39,151 bases of DNA from JBCDGZ01 sp038750655 (GCA_038750655.1 JBCDGZ010000066.1:1-39151), one strand, 5' to 3'. Shown: positions 20,521 through 30,700, counted from the first letter of the stretch. Notes: generated by a model not told the origin, from the letters alone. Translations and numbers: made by a program.

Positions 20521-22167
20521 ATGAGCCGGAACTGGTGGAAAGAACAAGTCATTTATCAAATTTATCCTCGGAGTTTTAAGGACAGCAACGGCGATGGCAT
20601 CGGTGATATTCGAGGGATTATTGAAAAACTGGATTACCTCCAATCACTGGGAGTCGACATCATTTGGCTCAGTCCAGTCTATCAATCTCCTAATGATGAC
20701 AATGGTTATGACATCAGTGATTATTATAACATCATGGAGGAGTTTGGGACTATGGCCGACTTCGACGAAATGCTGGCGGGAATACATGACCGTGGTATGA
20801 AGCTGCTAATGGACCTGGTGGTTAACCACAGTTCTGATGAGCACGCCTGGTTTCAAGCCTCTCGGCAGTCCAGGGATAATCCGTTTAGCGACTACTACTA
20901 TTGGAAGCCCGAACCGCCAAATAACTGGCGGGCCTTCTTTGGTGGCGATGCCTGGACTTATGATGAGCTACGGGGAGAATACTATCTGCATTTGTTTACG
21001 AAAAAACAACCTGATCTGAACTGGGAAAACCCGGAGGTGCGCAAGCAAATCTATGCGATGATGCATTTTTGGCTAAAAAAGGGCGTCAATGGTTTTAGGA
21101 TGGATGTAATCTCTCTGATCTCTAAGCGACTAGCCTTTGAACAGGCAGATTTCAGCAATTTCAATGCGGTCATCAAGACGCAGTATGCTAATGGCCCCCG
21201 GGTGCACGAATTTTTGCAGGAAATGAACCGCGAAGTGTTGCAGCATTACGATATTATGACGGTAGGAGAGGGGCCTGGCATCACGCAGGAAGTGGCTAAT
21301 TTGTATGTAGGGAAAGACCGGGGCGAGTTGAATACCATTTTCCATTTTGGACATATGTTTATGGATCACGGAGAGGGAGGGAAATTTGACCCGATTGATC
21401 TTCCACTGACGAATTTCAAGCGCGTTTTTCAGGAATGGTACGATACGCTGGGCGATGATGGCTGGAATAGCATTTTTTTGGACAATCACGACTTCCCGCG
21501 TTTGGTTTCTCGTTTTGGAAATGATGGGGCTTACCGAGTCGAATCTGCTAAACTGCTGGCCTTACTCATCCTCAGTCAGCGCGGCACAGCGTACATCTAT
21601 CAGGGCAGCGAAATCGGCATGACCAACGTCGCCTTCCCCGACGAAGCCGACTATCGGGACGTTGAAACCCTCAATTACTTCCGCGAAGTACACGAGCAGG
21701 GCGGCGATCCGGCCCAGGCCCTCAAAAATGTCCATCGACAGGGGCGCGACAACGTCCGTACGCCCATCCAATGGGACAATAGCCCCAACGCCGGCTTCAC
21801 CACCGGCACCCCCTGGATCAAGGTCAACCCCAACTATCCACAAATCAATGTGGCCCAGGCCCTCGATGATCCCGGTTCTATTTTCTATTTTTACCAACAA
21901 TTGCTGCAATATCGCAAGCAACACCCGACGTTGGTTTATGGCAGCTACCACGAATTGCTCCCGGAAAGCGAAGAACTCTTCGCCTACCGCCGCTTCGACG
22001 ATAATGGCGATTATCTGATCGCCCTGAATTTTACAGATCAAATACAAACATTCACCCTCCCCGACCAACCAGCAGATTGGAAGTTGGAGGTTCACAACTA
22101 CAAAGCTATCGATGGGAACAGTGGTTCACTGCGTCCCTGGGAGGCTCGATTGTACAAACGGGGATAG
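20521..22167 (+). CDS. GH13 alpha-glucosidase (oligo-1,6-glucosidase-like)
   Basis: A 548-aa cytoplasmic enzyme (no signal peptide) of GH13, closest to subfamily 31. The start WWKEQVIYQIYPRSFKDSNGDGIGD is diagnostic. Conserved regions: LMDLVVNHSSDEH, GFRMDVISL with nucleophile D195, TVGEGPG with acid/base E250, and FLDNHD with D324. V196 directly after the nucleophile is the residue found in alpha-1,6-acting isomaltases, where maltases carry Thr or Ala, so isomalto-oligosaccharides are favoured. A C-terminal beta domain (YLIALNFTDQIQTFTL) is present. The gene is followed 39 bases later by a large envelope protein with which it shares no obvious function. Confidence 0.92.
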   Translation: MSRNWWKEQVIYQIYPRSFKDSNGDGIGDIRGIIEKLDYLQSLGVDIIWLSPVYQSPNDDNGYDISDYYNIMEEFGTMADFDEMLAGIHDRGMKLLMDLVVNHSSDEHAWFQASRQSRDNPFSDYYYWKPEPPNNWRAFFGGDAWTYDELRGEYYLHLFTKKQPDLNWENPEVRKQIYAMMHFWLKKGVNGFRMDVISLISKRLAFEQADFSNFNAVIKTQYANGPRVHEFLQEMNREVLQHYDIMTVGEGPGITQEVANLYVGKDRGELNTIFHFGHMFMDHGEGGKFDPIDLPLTNFKRVFQEWYDTLGDDGWNSIFLDNHDFPRLVSRFGNDGAYRVESAKLLALLILSQRGTAYIYQGSEIGMTNVAFPDEADYRDVETLNYFREVHEQGGDPAQALKNVHRQGRDNVRTPIQWDNSPNAGFTTGTPWIKVNPNYPQINVAQALDDPGSIFYFYQQLLQYRKQHPTLVYGSYHELLPESEELFAYRRFDDNGDYLIALNFTDQIQTFTLPDQPADWKLEVHNYKAIDGNSGSLRPWEARLYKRG

Positions 22168-22206
22168 TTAGGATAGTACTTAAACAAAAAACAAAGTTAG
22201 GATAGG

Positions 22207-25164
22207 ATGAAAACGTTTAGATTATGGGTAGGCCGGAGTAGCCTGCTGCTGATCCTGTGGCTATTGGCCCTGCCGGGGGCGATGGCTCAAGTCCCCGCCA
22301 ACCCCATCGGGCTGAACCCCTTCGGCCTGAAATGGAATCAGATCGAAACCGATAAGGTACAAGTCGTTTTCCCTCAAGGCATGGAAGTCCAGGGGCAGCG
22401 GGTGGCCCAGTTGGTACACATGCTGCACGATCGAGATAATGTGGCTATAGGGAACAAAAAAGACCGCGTCAGCATCTTTTTGCAAAACCAAGGTGTCCTC
22501 TCCAATGGTTTTGTAACGGTTGGACCCTTCCGTTCCGAATTTTACACCACCCCACCACAGTTTGACTGTACAACCGACTGGCTGGACCTGCTGACCATCC
22601 ACGAATATCGCCATGTGCAGCAGTTCATCAATTCCCGGCATGGCATCACGGGGTTCATTCGCAAGACCTTCGGCTCCTGGCCCTTCGGAGGCTTAATGGC
22701 TACCGCCCTGCCCCGCTGGTACTTCGAAGGCGATGCTACCATCACAGAAACGGCGCTTACCAACTCCGGTCGAGGCCGCCTCCCGGCCTTCGAAATGGAG
22801 TACAAATCGCTGCTGCTATCTGGCCGTCGGCCCAGCTACGACTATGCCTCCGCCGGCTCCCTACAATCCTTTATTCCCGACTGGTACACCCTAGGCTACT
22901 ACCTGATGAGCTACGGCCGCGAACGCTACGGTGCAGAGCTGTGGCGCGATGTGGCCGAAGATGCGGTGCGCTACAAGGGCCTGACTTTTCCCTTCAGCAA
23001 AACCCTGAGAAGCCGTACGGGCCTCAAGCCCGCTGGTATGTATGAGGAGATGTACGATGCTATGCAAAAGCGTTGGCAGACAGAGCTGGAACAGCGCAAC
23101 AGCCAGACGGATGCCCAGCTGCGCAGTACCCGAAAGAAGCGCACCGTCATCGATTACAATAATCCGCTCTACATCGATGACCGCCGATTGATTGTGACTA
23201 AGCGGGGGTATAATGAATTACCGAGCTTTTACCTAATTGATGAAGCGGGCAAAGAGCGACTGCTGGCTCGCCCCGGCGTGCTGGGCAGCGCCCTGAATTC
23301 GACCCTATCCTATGCGGCGGACAAAGTCTGCTGGGCGGAGCTGGGCTTTGACCTGCGCTGGGGCAATCGCAGCTATTCTGTGATTCGGGTGCAAAATATA
23401 CGAACGGGGCGCAAGGTGAAGCTGACCAAGAAGAGCCGTTATTATTCGCCGGCGTTTTCGCCCGACGGGAAGCGCATTTTGGTGGTGGAGGCGTCGATAG
23501 AGGGCTATGCGACCTTGGTGATTTTGGACGCGGAGACGGGCGCGGAGCTACAGCGGCTAGAGAATCCAGAGCAGTGGTTCTACAGCTTTCCGCGCTGGAT
23601 GGAAGCCGGAGAGCAGATTGTGACGGTGGCCAAGCGGGGCGGAGAGATGCAGTTGCAGCGAATTGATTTACGGACGGGGCGGGCCGAAGGCCTGTCGCCG
23701 CGTAGCAATGCGCAGCTGAGCCATCCCTTTCCAAAGGGCGATAAGGTCTATTTCTCAGCCGCCTATACGGGGACGAACAACATTTTTGTCGTCGATCAGG
23801 CGGGGCAGTTGCGGCAGTTGACAGATGTTGCCCTGGGGGCCTTCCAGCCCGCAGTTGCTCCGGACGGCCGTCGACTGGCCTACAGCAGCTTTAGTGTAGA
23901 GGGCTACGAAATTCGTGAAATGACCTTGCAGGCAGATACTGGACAGCCCTATACGCCGCCGCCGGTGCTGCAGCGCCATTATGCCGAGTTGATGGCGCAG
24001 CAAGAGGGCGGCGATATTATTCCCCAACTGAGCACCACCAGCGACTCTTTTCCCGTCAAAAAGTACCGAACCTGGACTGGACTGATCAATCCGCACAGTA
24101 TCCTGCCACTGATCGAAGATCCCTTGGTCGGTGCCTCCATTCTTGCCGACAATAAATTCAGTACGCTTTCAATGGAAGCTGGCGGCTTTTACAATTATAA
24201 TGACAACGAATGGACCTTCATTGGTACTTTGACCTATGCGGAGCTGTTTCCAGTCATCAACCTCAACCACCGCTTTGCTGACCGTACCATGAACCAAAAC
24301 AATTACAGCATTGCCAATGATACGACTGTTGTTTTGAGTATTTACAGCGAAGAGGTCCAGGAGAATCGTACCTCCCTGGGCTTCACCCTCCCCTTTAACT
24401 TTTCTGCAGGCCGCTATGCCACCAACCTGCGGCTGAGCGCCAACTACCAGCTCTTGAACCTGGATGTCGACGAGGCCCGATTTGATCGACCCCAAAACTT
24501 TCGGGATACTATTTTTGTCAGCCAGGTCAACCGCGAAAGCCCGCTCTTTCGGGAGCGCCTTACCGACGGGACGCGCAATGCGATGGACCTGCGCTTTACC
24601 TTTTTCAGCTTCAGAAGGCGGGCCATCCAGCATCTAGAATCCCGCTTCGCCTTCGTCTTTGATGCGCGTTATCGCCGGTTGCTGGACGGGGAAGCCTCGG
24701 AGGTCTTTACCCTGCGCAGCGATGTCTATCTCCCCGGCTTCGCCCGCAACCACAGCTTCTCGATCAACGGGCTCTATCAGCGGCAGGACATCCTGGACGC
24801 CTATCGCTTCCCCAACTTCTTTGTCTACCCTCGGGGGCATAATGGCGTTCTGGGCGATAATGTGTACAAAATTGGCTTTAATTACAGCCTTCCACTGCTC
24901 TACCCCGATGTGCCGATTACTAATCTGGCCTTCCTCAAGCGGGTCAAAGCCAATCTGTTCTACGATTATGGGCGCTTTAATTTCGACAATATTTTTCGCG
25001 ACTTTAGTCTACAATCGGCCGGTGTGGAGTTGACCTTTGATCTCCGTTGGCTGAGACTAGTGGAGGTGGACTGTGGCGTTCGCTACAGCTATCTGATCGA
25101 CGAAGGACTGGGCTTGGATAGCCGACACCAGTTCGATTTTTTGATCTTGAGCATCACCCAATAA
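22207..25164 (+). CDS. Outer-membrane protein with gluzincin-like peptidase, beta-propeller and barrel regions
   Basis: A 985-aa exported protein. A signal peptide (about 1-27, ending GAMAQ) precedes a region with HEYRH at 132-136 and a downstream Glu in RWYFEGDATITE (E174), the pattern of peptidase-MA/gluzincin metalloproteases (HExxH...E). Residues about 305-590 contain WD40/TolB-like propeller blades (SRYYSPAFSPDGKRILVV, LGAFQPAVAPDGRRLAYSSF). From about 650 to the C terminus there are amphipathic strands with Tyr/Phe-rich turns and a terminal aromatic-rich strand (RHQFDFLILSITQ), like an Omp85/surface-antigen barrel. The inferred picture is a barrel-anchored propeller presenting a protease-like head. 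Similar uncharacterised proteins occur in Bacteroidota; the function is unknown. Confidence 0.8.
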   Translation: MKTFRLWVGRSSLLLILWLLALPGAMAQVPANPIGLNPFGLKWNQIETDKVQVVFPQGMEVQGQRVAQLVHMLHDRDNVAIGNKKDRVSIFLQNQGVLSNGFVTVGPFRSEFYTTPPQFDCTTDWLDLLTIHEYRHVQQFINSRHGITGFIRKTFGSWPFGGLMATALPRWYFEGDATITETALTNSGRGRLPAFEMEYKSLLLSGRRPSYDYASAGSLQSFIPDWYTLGYYLMSYGRERYGAELWRDVAEDAVRYKGLTFPFSKTLRSRTGLKPAGMYEEMYDAMQKRWQTELEQRNSQTDAQLRSTRKKRTVIDYNNPLYIDDRRLIVTKRGYNELPSFYLIDEAGKERLLARPGVLGSALNSTLSYAADKVCWAELGFDLRWGNRSYSVIRVQNIRTGRKVKLTKKSRYYSPAFSPDGKRILVVEASIEGYATLVILDAETGAELQRLENPEQWFYSFPRWMEAGEQIVTVAKRGGEMQLQRIDLRTGRAEGLSPRSNAQLSHPFPKGDKVYFSAAYTGTNNIFVVDQAGQLRQLTDVALGAFQPAVAPDGRRLAYSSFSVEGYEIREMTLQADTGQPYTPPPVLQRHYAELMAQQEGGDIIPQLSTTSDSFPVKKYRTWTGLINPHSILPLIEDPLVGASILADNKFSTLSMEAGGFYNYNDNEWTFIGTLTYAELFPVINLNHRFADRTMNQNNYSIANDTTVVLSIYSEEVQENRTSLGFTLPFNFSAGRYATNLRLSANYQLLNLDVDEARFDRPQNFRDTIFVSQVNRESPLFRERLTDGTRNAMDLRFTFFSFRRRAIQHLESRFAFVFDARYRRLLDGEASEVFTLRSDVYLPGFARNHSFSINGLYQRQDILDAYRFPNFFVYPRGHNGVLGDNVYKIGFNYSLPLLYPDVPITNLAFLKRVKANLFYDYGRFNFDNIFRDFSLQSAGVELTFDLRWLRLVEVDCGVRYSYLIDEGLGLDSRHQFDFLILSITQ

Positions 25165-25189
25165 AAAAGGCCACCCCAATGGGGCGGCC
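25163..25189 (-). terminator. Intrinsic terminator of the T9SS-protein gene
   Basis: Stem GGCCACCCC (25169-25177) / GGGGCGGCC (25181-25189) with one A-C mismatch. Read on the reverse strand it is followed by TTTTTTAT (25168-25161), overlapping the stop codon of the forward gene. Confidence 0.75.
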
Positions 25190-25217
25190 CGCCTATGTAG
25201 ATTCTCTCAATTAGTAT

Positions 25218-26273
25218 TTAGTTGATCACTACTCGTTTGGAGCTGCTGAAGCCATTGGCAGTGATGCGAATGTTGTATATCCCTGTGGGATAGTTGCTGG
25301 TGCTCATTTCGAAACGATGATCATTGGTGACAAAAGTCTTTAGCACGCGGCCTTGCATGTCCATGAATTCCACCTGATAGCGATCCTCGATGAAGGGGAG
25401 GTTGATGGTCAGGTTGGCATTCTGGGTGATGGGGTTGGGGAAGACTTTGACCTCAGAGAGCATCTGTTCGCCGATGGCCATATCTTCGGGGCTATCGATC
25501 TTAATCATCCCATTTTCATTTTGTACATAGTGTATCTCATGAAGTTCGGCTTCCTGATAGTCGGCCTTGATGGTGTTGATAGGATCTTCTCCTTCACCGG
25601 GGGCAGCGGGCGGAGTACAGGGCGTTGGGATGCCGGTTATGACCGTTCTGCTGGCCGTCGCCACGGTGGTGCTACCACAGCGGATCGAGTGGTTGATGGA
25701 ATACAAGTTATTAGGAGTAAATCCGCTTACTGTGGTAAACGACGAGGTCGTCGAGGAGAAGGAGATTGGTGATCCAGAGGAAGTGCCGGACCACAGTCGA
25801 TTGACGCCGAAGCCTCCACCGCTGGCGGAGAAGTTCGCGGAGGTCGTCGAACTGCATATGACTCCATCTGGCCCTGAGAGTATGGAGACCGAGTTGGGCT
25901 GGGTGATGTTCCAGGTTTCGGTGTCGTCGCAGTTGGGCCGAATAGCGGTGGCGGTGAGCGTTCTGGCGGCGGTGCCAGTTCCCCAGGTTACTGTGGCGGT
26001 GAAAGGAGCCGAGAGGCGAGCGCCTACGACCCCAAAATCGAAGCTTGTTCCACCCGCTGGAATGCCTGCAACTGTTACTAGGGTACCATTGGTTACGGTA
26101 ACATTGACAAGGTCGGCATTGTCGGGGTCGATGGTGTAGTTGGCGGTGCTACCAGTGCAAGCTACCTGTGGGCCTGCGGTGATGGCGATACTGATACTGC
26201 AGCAGGCTTGTAGTTGGCCATAAGTAAAGGACATCAAAAACAAAGTAAGACAAATGAAACGTAAAGTTTTCAT
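25218..26273 (-). CDS. Secreted protein with T9SS type A sorting domain
   Basis: A 351-aa protein with signal peptide MKTLRFICLTLFLMSFTYG and a mature part opening with Cys-rich CCSISIAITAGPQVACTG. The middle (about 25-225) is Ser/Thr/Gly-rich and reads like two immunoglobulin-like or adhesin modules, with scattered Cys. The last 75 residues form a type IX secretion sorting domain: VFPNPITQNANLTINLP, YQVEFMDMQGRVLKTF, PTGIYNIRITANGFSSSKRVVIN. The protein should be carried across the outer membrane by T9SS and anchored on the cell surface or released. No catalytic motif is visible. It is convergent with the 985-aa protein gene. Confidence 0.87.
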   Translation of the reverse strand: MKTLRFICLTLFLMSFTYGQLQACCSISIAITAGPQVACTGSTANYTIDPDNADLVNVTVTNGTLVTVAGIPAGGTSFDFGVVGARLSAPFTATVTWGTGTAARTLTATAIRPNCDDTETWNITQPNSVSILSGPDGVICSSTTSANFSASGGGFGVNRLWSGTSSGSPISFSSTTSSFTTVSGFTPNNLYSINHSIRCGSTTVATASRTVITGIPTPCTPPAAPGEGEDPINTIKADYQEAELHEIHYVQNENGMIKIDSPEDMAIGEQMLSEVKVFPNPITQNANLTINLPFIEDRYQVEFMDMQGRVLKTFVTNDHRFEMSTSNYPTGIYNIRITANGFSSSKRVVIN

Positions 26274-26653
26274 AATAAAATATAGGTTTATGGTTAGTGA
26301 ATCGAGCTTTTGGGCATGACTATCCTATTGCTCCGAAGGGAGCAAGCCAATCCCGTATGTATTTCATCAATAGGGCAGAAAGGGCTCATTACCAAGCTTT
26401 TGTAAGCAATGGGCTGATGGTGAAGAAGTTGTGTAAATTAGTTTGGAAGCTTTGTTTGAGTGGGATTTTAAAATTTACTTTTCTTCCAATGATGAGGTGT
26501 GATTTTTTTTTCGTAAAACAATATAACATTAAATGCTCATATATTTCAGGATAAGCGTATTTATTTATCGACGAAATGCCAGTGTTTGACAAATTGTTAG
26601 AGGGGCGGCGGGCCATATTTTTTGAAATGTTTTGGGAAAAAAATCAAAAAACT
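26274..26653. other. Intergenic region upstream of the alginate locus
   Basis: About 380 bases with no credible gene; short frames here lack codon structure. A hairpin TTGCTCC-GAAG-GGAGCAA lies at 26328-26345, without a T-run. The rest is AT-rich. Confidence 0.45.
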
Positions 26654-26683
26654 TTTGTGAATTAAAAATATTTGATACATTTG
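26654..26683 (+). promoter_or_regulatory. Promoter of the GntR regulator gene
   Basis: TTTG (26654-26657), 18 bases, TACATTTG (26676-26683); the -7 box is exact and the spacing is one base short. Transcription would start near 26688, immediately before the operator. Confidence 0.6.
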
Positions 26684-26693
26684 GTGAGCCAAA

Positions 26694-26722
26694 AATTGGT
26701 TGACCAATTACCAGTTGACCAA
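26694..26722. promoter_or_regulatory. FadR/UxuR-type operator
   Basis: AATTGGT-TG-ACCAATT (26694-26709) has perfect 7-bp arms around a 2-base centre. It resembles the ExuR/UxuR-class ATTGGTATACCAAT site. TTGACCAA recurs at 26715-26722, 15 bases after the first copy at 26700-26707, giving a second, weaker half-site. Its position just after the predicted transcription start and before the regulator gene implies autorepression. Confidence 0.65.
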
Positions 26723-26757
26723 AATTGAAGCCTCTTAACGCCACGAAAAATTTTGAT

Positions 26758-27474
26758 ATGCTCAACAATTTCCAAGAAATCAAGATAGAATCGCCAGTCG
26801 ATAAGATCATTCGTCAAATCCGAGAATTGATTACTTCGGGGCAGCTCAAGCCCGGGGATAAATTACCGCCCGAGCGAAAGCTGGCAGAAAAGCTGGGCAT
26901 CGGAAGGAGCAATGTCAGAGATGCGATTAAAAAGCTAGAATTCTACGGGATTCTGAAAATCCTGCCTCAAAGTGGGACAATTGTAGCCGGAATGGGCATT
27001 GCTGCCTTGGAGGGCTTAATTTCGGATGTCCTGAAAATCGAGAATAGTGATTTTGCCTCATTGGTGGAAACCAGGGTCCTGCTGGAAACGGAATCGGCTA
27101 AGCTGGCGGCGACCAGGCGAACCGATCAGGACATTCTGGACATCAAAGCGGCTTTGGATGCCTATAATAATAAGGTTCAGCTCGGGCAGCCGGCTGTCGA
27201 GGAGGATTTAATTTTTCATTTGAAAATTGCGGAGGCCAGCAAGAATACTGTGCTCAAAACGCTCATGCTGATCATTACGCCCGATATTATCAATAACTTT
27301 ATCAAATTGGACATCTGCAAAGATGGCCGTTCTCATAACGCCCTAGAAGAGCATGAAATCATTTTGAACTGTATCGTTGCTCAAGACCCCGAAGCGGCTG
27401 CGGCTGCGATGAAGGTCCACCTCAAAGATGTATTTGAATACAGTCAGTCCCTGAAAGGGGGCAATGGAATCTAG
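26758..27474 (+). CDS. GntR-family (FadR/FCD subfamily) regulator of the alginate locus
   Basis: A 238-aa transcription factor. The N-terminal winged helix-turn-helix (about 12-75) contains GQLKPGDKLPPERKLAEKLGIGRSNVRDAIKKLEFYGILKI, unmistakable GntR. The C-terminal FCD ligand-binding domain (about 90-225) carries the metal/ligand residues in EEDLIFHLKIAEAS, LEEHEIILNCI and AMKVHLKDV. Start ATG 26758 (MLNNFQEIKIESPVDKII) is preferred over the in-frame TTG 26725, which would leave almost no leader and overlaps the operator flank. By analogy with AusR, the GntR/FadR-type regulator of the Zobellia alginate system, it probably represses the locus until an alginate-derived uronate binds. Confidence 0.9.
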   Translation: MLNNFQEIKIESPVDKIIRQIRELITSGQLKPGDKLPPERKLAEKLGIGRSNVRDAIKKLEFYGILKILPQSGTIVAGMGIAALEGLISDVLKIENSDFASLVETRVLLETESAKLAATRRTDQDILDIKAALDAYNNKVQLGQPAVEEDLIFHLKIAEASKNTVLKTLMLIITPDIINNFIKLDICKDGRSHNALEEHEIILNCIVAQDPEAAAAAMKVHLKDVFEYSQSLKGGNGI

Positions 27475-27759
27475 TAGGATGCTCTAATGAAATTGAATTA
27501 ACCAAAATAAAACTACTCTTCGTATGAATCGACTAATTAAGCAACTCAACTCTAGTTAGAGGAGATTGGCATTCCATCTGAATCGTCATTACCTCCTTAT
27601 TCATTAAAACACAAGTTTCAGAATTACTGATTAAAGTCAACGCTTCAAAGTGGGACAACTTTGAACTGAACACTCTTTGCCTAAACCATTGATAGAAAGC
27701 AAAAAAAGTGCTCACCCAAAGGGGAGCACCTTAGAAGTAAAAATTAAAAAAATTAAATT
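27475..27759 (+). promoter_or_regulatory. susC leader with inverted repeat and hairpin
   Basis: A 285-base gap. A perfect 8-bp inverted repeat TTCAAAGT (27644-27651) / ACTTTGAA (27658-27665), 6 bases apart, may be an operator or RNA hairpin. CAACTTTG (27656-27663) approximates a -7 box. A second hairpin GTGCTCACC-CAAA-GGGGAGCAC (27710-27731) ends about 28 bases before the susC ATG; its T-run lies on the reverse strand. The final 25 bases are A-rich. No full copy of the AATTGGT-type operator is seen here. Confidence 0.45.
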
Positions 27760-30700
27760 ATGTCCGTAAAATTAACGAATTATTCCAACAATTCCATCTG
27801 GACTTTTGGTCTAATGATCTTGCTGCTCTGCCTGCCTTTTCTTTCCCGAGGGAATACCCATCTGGCTGAAGCACCAAAGCCAATTACGGGAACAATCACC
27901 TCCATCGAGAGTGGACTGCCTCTAATTGGTGCAACAATAACTGTAAAAGGAACATCCGCGGGTACCATCACTGATGTCAACGGTAACTTTTCAATTGATG
28001 CTGAAGAAGGCGCTGTTCTTATTATTACGTATACAGGATTCAAAATGCAGGAAGTCACCGTTGGCGCGGAGACTGTTTACAATGTGGTTCTACAGCCTGA
28101 TGTCGCTCTTTTAGATGATGTAGTCGTGATTGGCTACGGTACGCAAAAGAAGTCTCACCTGACAGGCTCCGTTTCTAAAGTTGAAAATAAAAACTTGGAT
28201 CAGATCGCTGTGGCCAGAGTTGATGAGGCGCTCATCGGCCAGGTCTCTGGGGTGAATATCCAGGCCAGTTCGGCCGAGGCGGGTGCAGCCCCTACGATTA
28301 CCATTAGAGGTTTTGGATCGGTCAATGCCAACACAGGACCTGCGGTCATCGTGGATGGCTTAGTCGTAGACGCTGACTTTCTAGGAAACCTGGATATGAA
28401 TGACATCGAATCCTTTGAAATCTTGAAGGATGCCGCCTCTGCTGCCATTTATGGTAGTGAAGGATCAAATGGCGTCATTATGATTACGACCAAAAGCGGT
28501 CAGGCGGGAAAGACACAATTTAGCTACGAAACCTACTTTGGACGGAAAGAAGCTTTTGGAAGTGATGCTTATAAGAAAAGCGTTGCGGAGTGGGCGGCGA
28601 AGGAACTGGCCGAGAATGGGGAGTTGTCAAACACTACGCTATACGCACAGGAGATCGTCGCGGTAACAGGCATTGATAGAGATTGGCAAGATGTATTTTT
28701 TGATGGTGGAAATATTTCTAGTCATTCTTTTTCTGCCAGAGGAGGAAGTGATAGAACCACCTTTAGTGCATCGCTGAGAACACTGGGCGACGAAGGAGTA
28801 GTCATTACGGATAACTATCGGATATACGCTGGGAAGTTAAAGATGGATACTAGAATAACAGACAATCTTAAGTTTGGCTTGAGTGCTACTCCTTCTTATT
28901 CTAAGCGTAGAGCTCTGCCCACCTCCATCCATAATCCCATCAGACAATCGCCGTGGTTGCCCATCTACCACACCGAGGAAACCCTACAATTCATCGATAG
29001 GAATGCTTATCCAGATGTTGGGGTAGGGGATTATTTTTTGGAAAATCACCTGATCAACAGAGACATTAATGGCGATGGGAGTTCAAGTAGACCGCGCACT
29101 TCTGGAGATATGAACCCTTATGCTCAATATGTCGAAAGAGAACATTACGAATTCAGAACCAATCTTCTAGCCTCTACTTATTTGAATTACGAAATTGCGG
29201 AAGGACTTACGGCGAGAACATCGCTCGGTATCACGCTGGAAAACCGCAAGAGAACCAGATGGAACGGAACGCTGCATCACGCGCAGGCCAGTAGAGCTTC
29301 TTATCAATTGCAGAACAGATCTCGAACGCGGTTGATTTCAGACAATACCATTTCTTACAATAAGCAAGTTAATAAGCATGAGTTTAACGTTCTGGTGGGA
29401 GCTACCTTTCAAAGAAGACAAACCGAAAATAGCATTGTCGAAGGAACGGGCTATGCTAATGATTTGCTTAAAAATTTACAGGGCGCAACGACTATTTCTG
29501 AATTTGAAGAAATCAATATTGAAAAAAATAAGATTGGCTACTTTGGTAGAGTCAACTATGTCTTTGATAATCGCTACTTAGTGAATGCTTCCTTCAGAAG
29601 GGATGCCAGTTCTGTTTTTGGAGTAGACTCCAAGTGGGGGAACTTCCCTGCCGTTTCGGTAGGTTGGAATGCACACAATGAGCGCTTCTTAAATGAGGGA
29701 GACCTACTGAGCAGATTGAAGTTTCGGGTTAGCTATGGACTGACTGGAAATGAGAATTTCAATGTAGGGGATGACATCATCAACTCTTATCCCTACCTGG
29801 CTTTATTGAATACTTCGAATGCGATTACAGAAAACGGCATTACACCGGGTATTTCTGCGCTCAATATTGCCAACACCTTATTGCAGTGGGAAGCTTCCAG
29901 AGAATTTAATCCTGGCCTGGATTTCGGTTTATTGGAAAATCGAATAACGGGTTCTATTGATTACTATGTAAGAACGAGTGATAAGTTGCTACTAGAAAAT
30001 CCGGTTTCCTATGTTACGGGCTTCAGTGGTGGAATTGTGAATTTAGGAGAAGTACGGAACTCGGGTTGGGAGCTGGAGTTGAGAACCCGAAACTTTACGC
30101 GCAACAAATTCAGTTGGAGTACGACACTCATCGCATCGACCAACAGAAATGAACTCCTCAACTTTGGAGAATCTGATGGAGCATTATTAGAAGATGGTTT
30201 TGGCCGAAATTCTCAGTGGATCAATTCCGTTGGTAATCCCATCTCTTCTTTCTATGGGTTTGTGGTAGATGAAGAATTGGCGAATGAATTTTGGGACTCC
30301 CCTTGGATACCGATTAATGGTACTGCGGAGGATGTCATCGTCAAAGATTTGAATGGCGATGGGTTAATTACGGAAGAAGATAAAACCATCCTGGGCGATC
30401 CCTATCCAGAGTTGATTTGGAGCCTTACCAATGAATTTAGCTATGGTAATTTTGATTTTTCTTTTATGATTCAAGGAAGCCTCGGGGCGGAAGTGAAGAA
30501 CATTGGTGATCAATATTTCGAGACCCATTGGCAAGGACGTACTTCTGATGAGCAAGCGGTTGTTGACGCTGGTATCATCCCTCATGTGTCCTTCCTTCAA
30601 CCTAAAGTACTGACGAATGACGTGGTCCAAAATGCCAGTTATTTTTCTTTGAGAAATGTAAACATTGGCTATAATTTCTCTAGAGAATTATTATCGCGCT

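Noticed and set aside
22167..22205. Direct repeat of GTTAGGATAG (29-base period) between the GH13 and 985-aa genes
   Set aside because: Only two short copies, without symmetry or a nearby regulator; likely a local slippage duplication.
26297..26554. 85-codon forward frame upstream of the regulator
   Set aside because: Low-complexity AT-rich translation without domain, signal or codon structure; treated as intergenic.
27533..27715. 60-codon reverse frame between the regulator and susC
   Set aside because: No hydrophobic or domain pattern and no promoter; the reverse-oriented hairpin near its start is discussed as a leader element instead.
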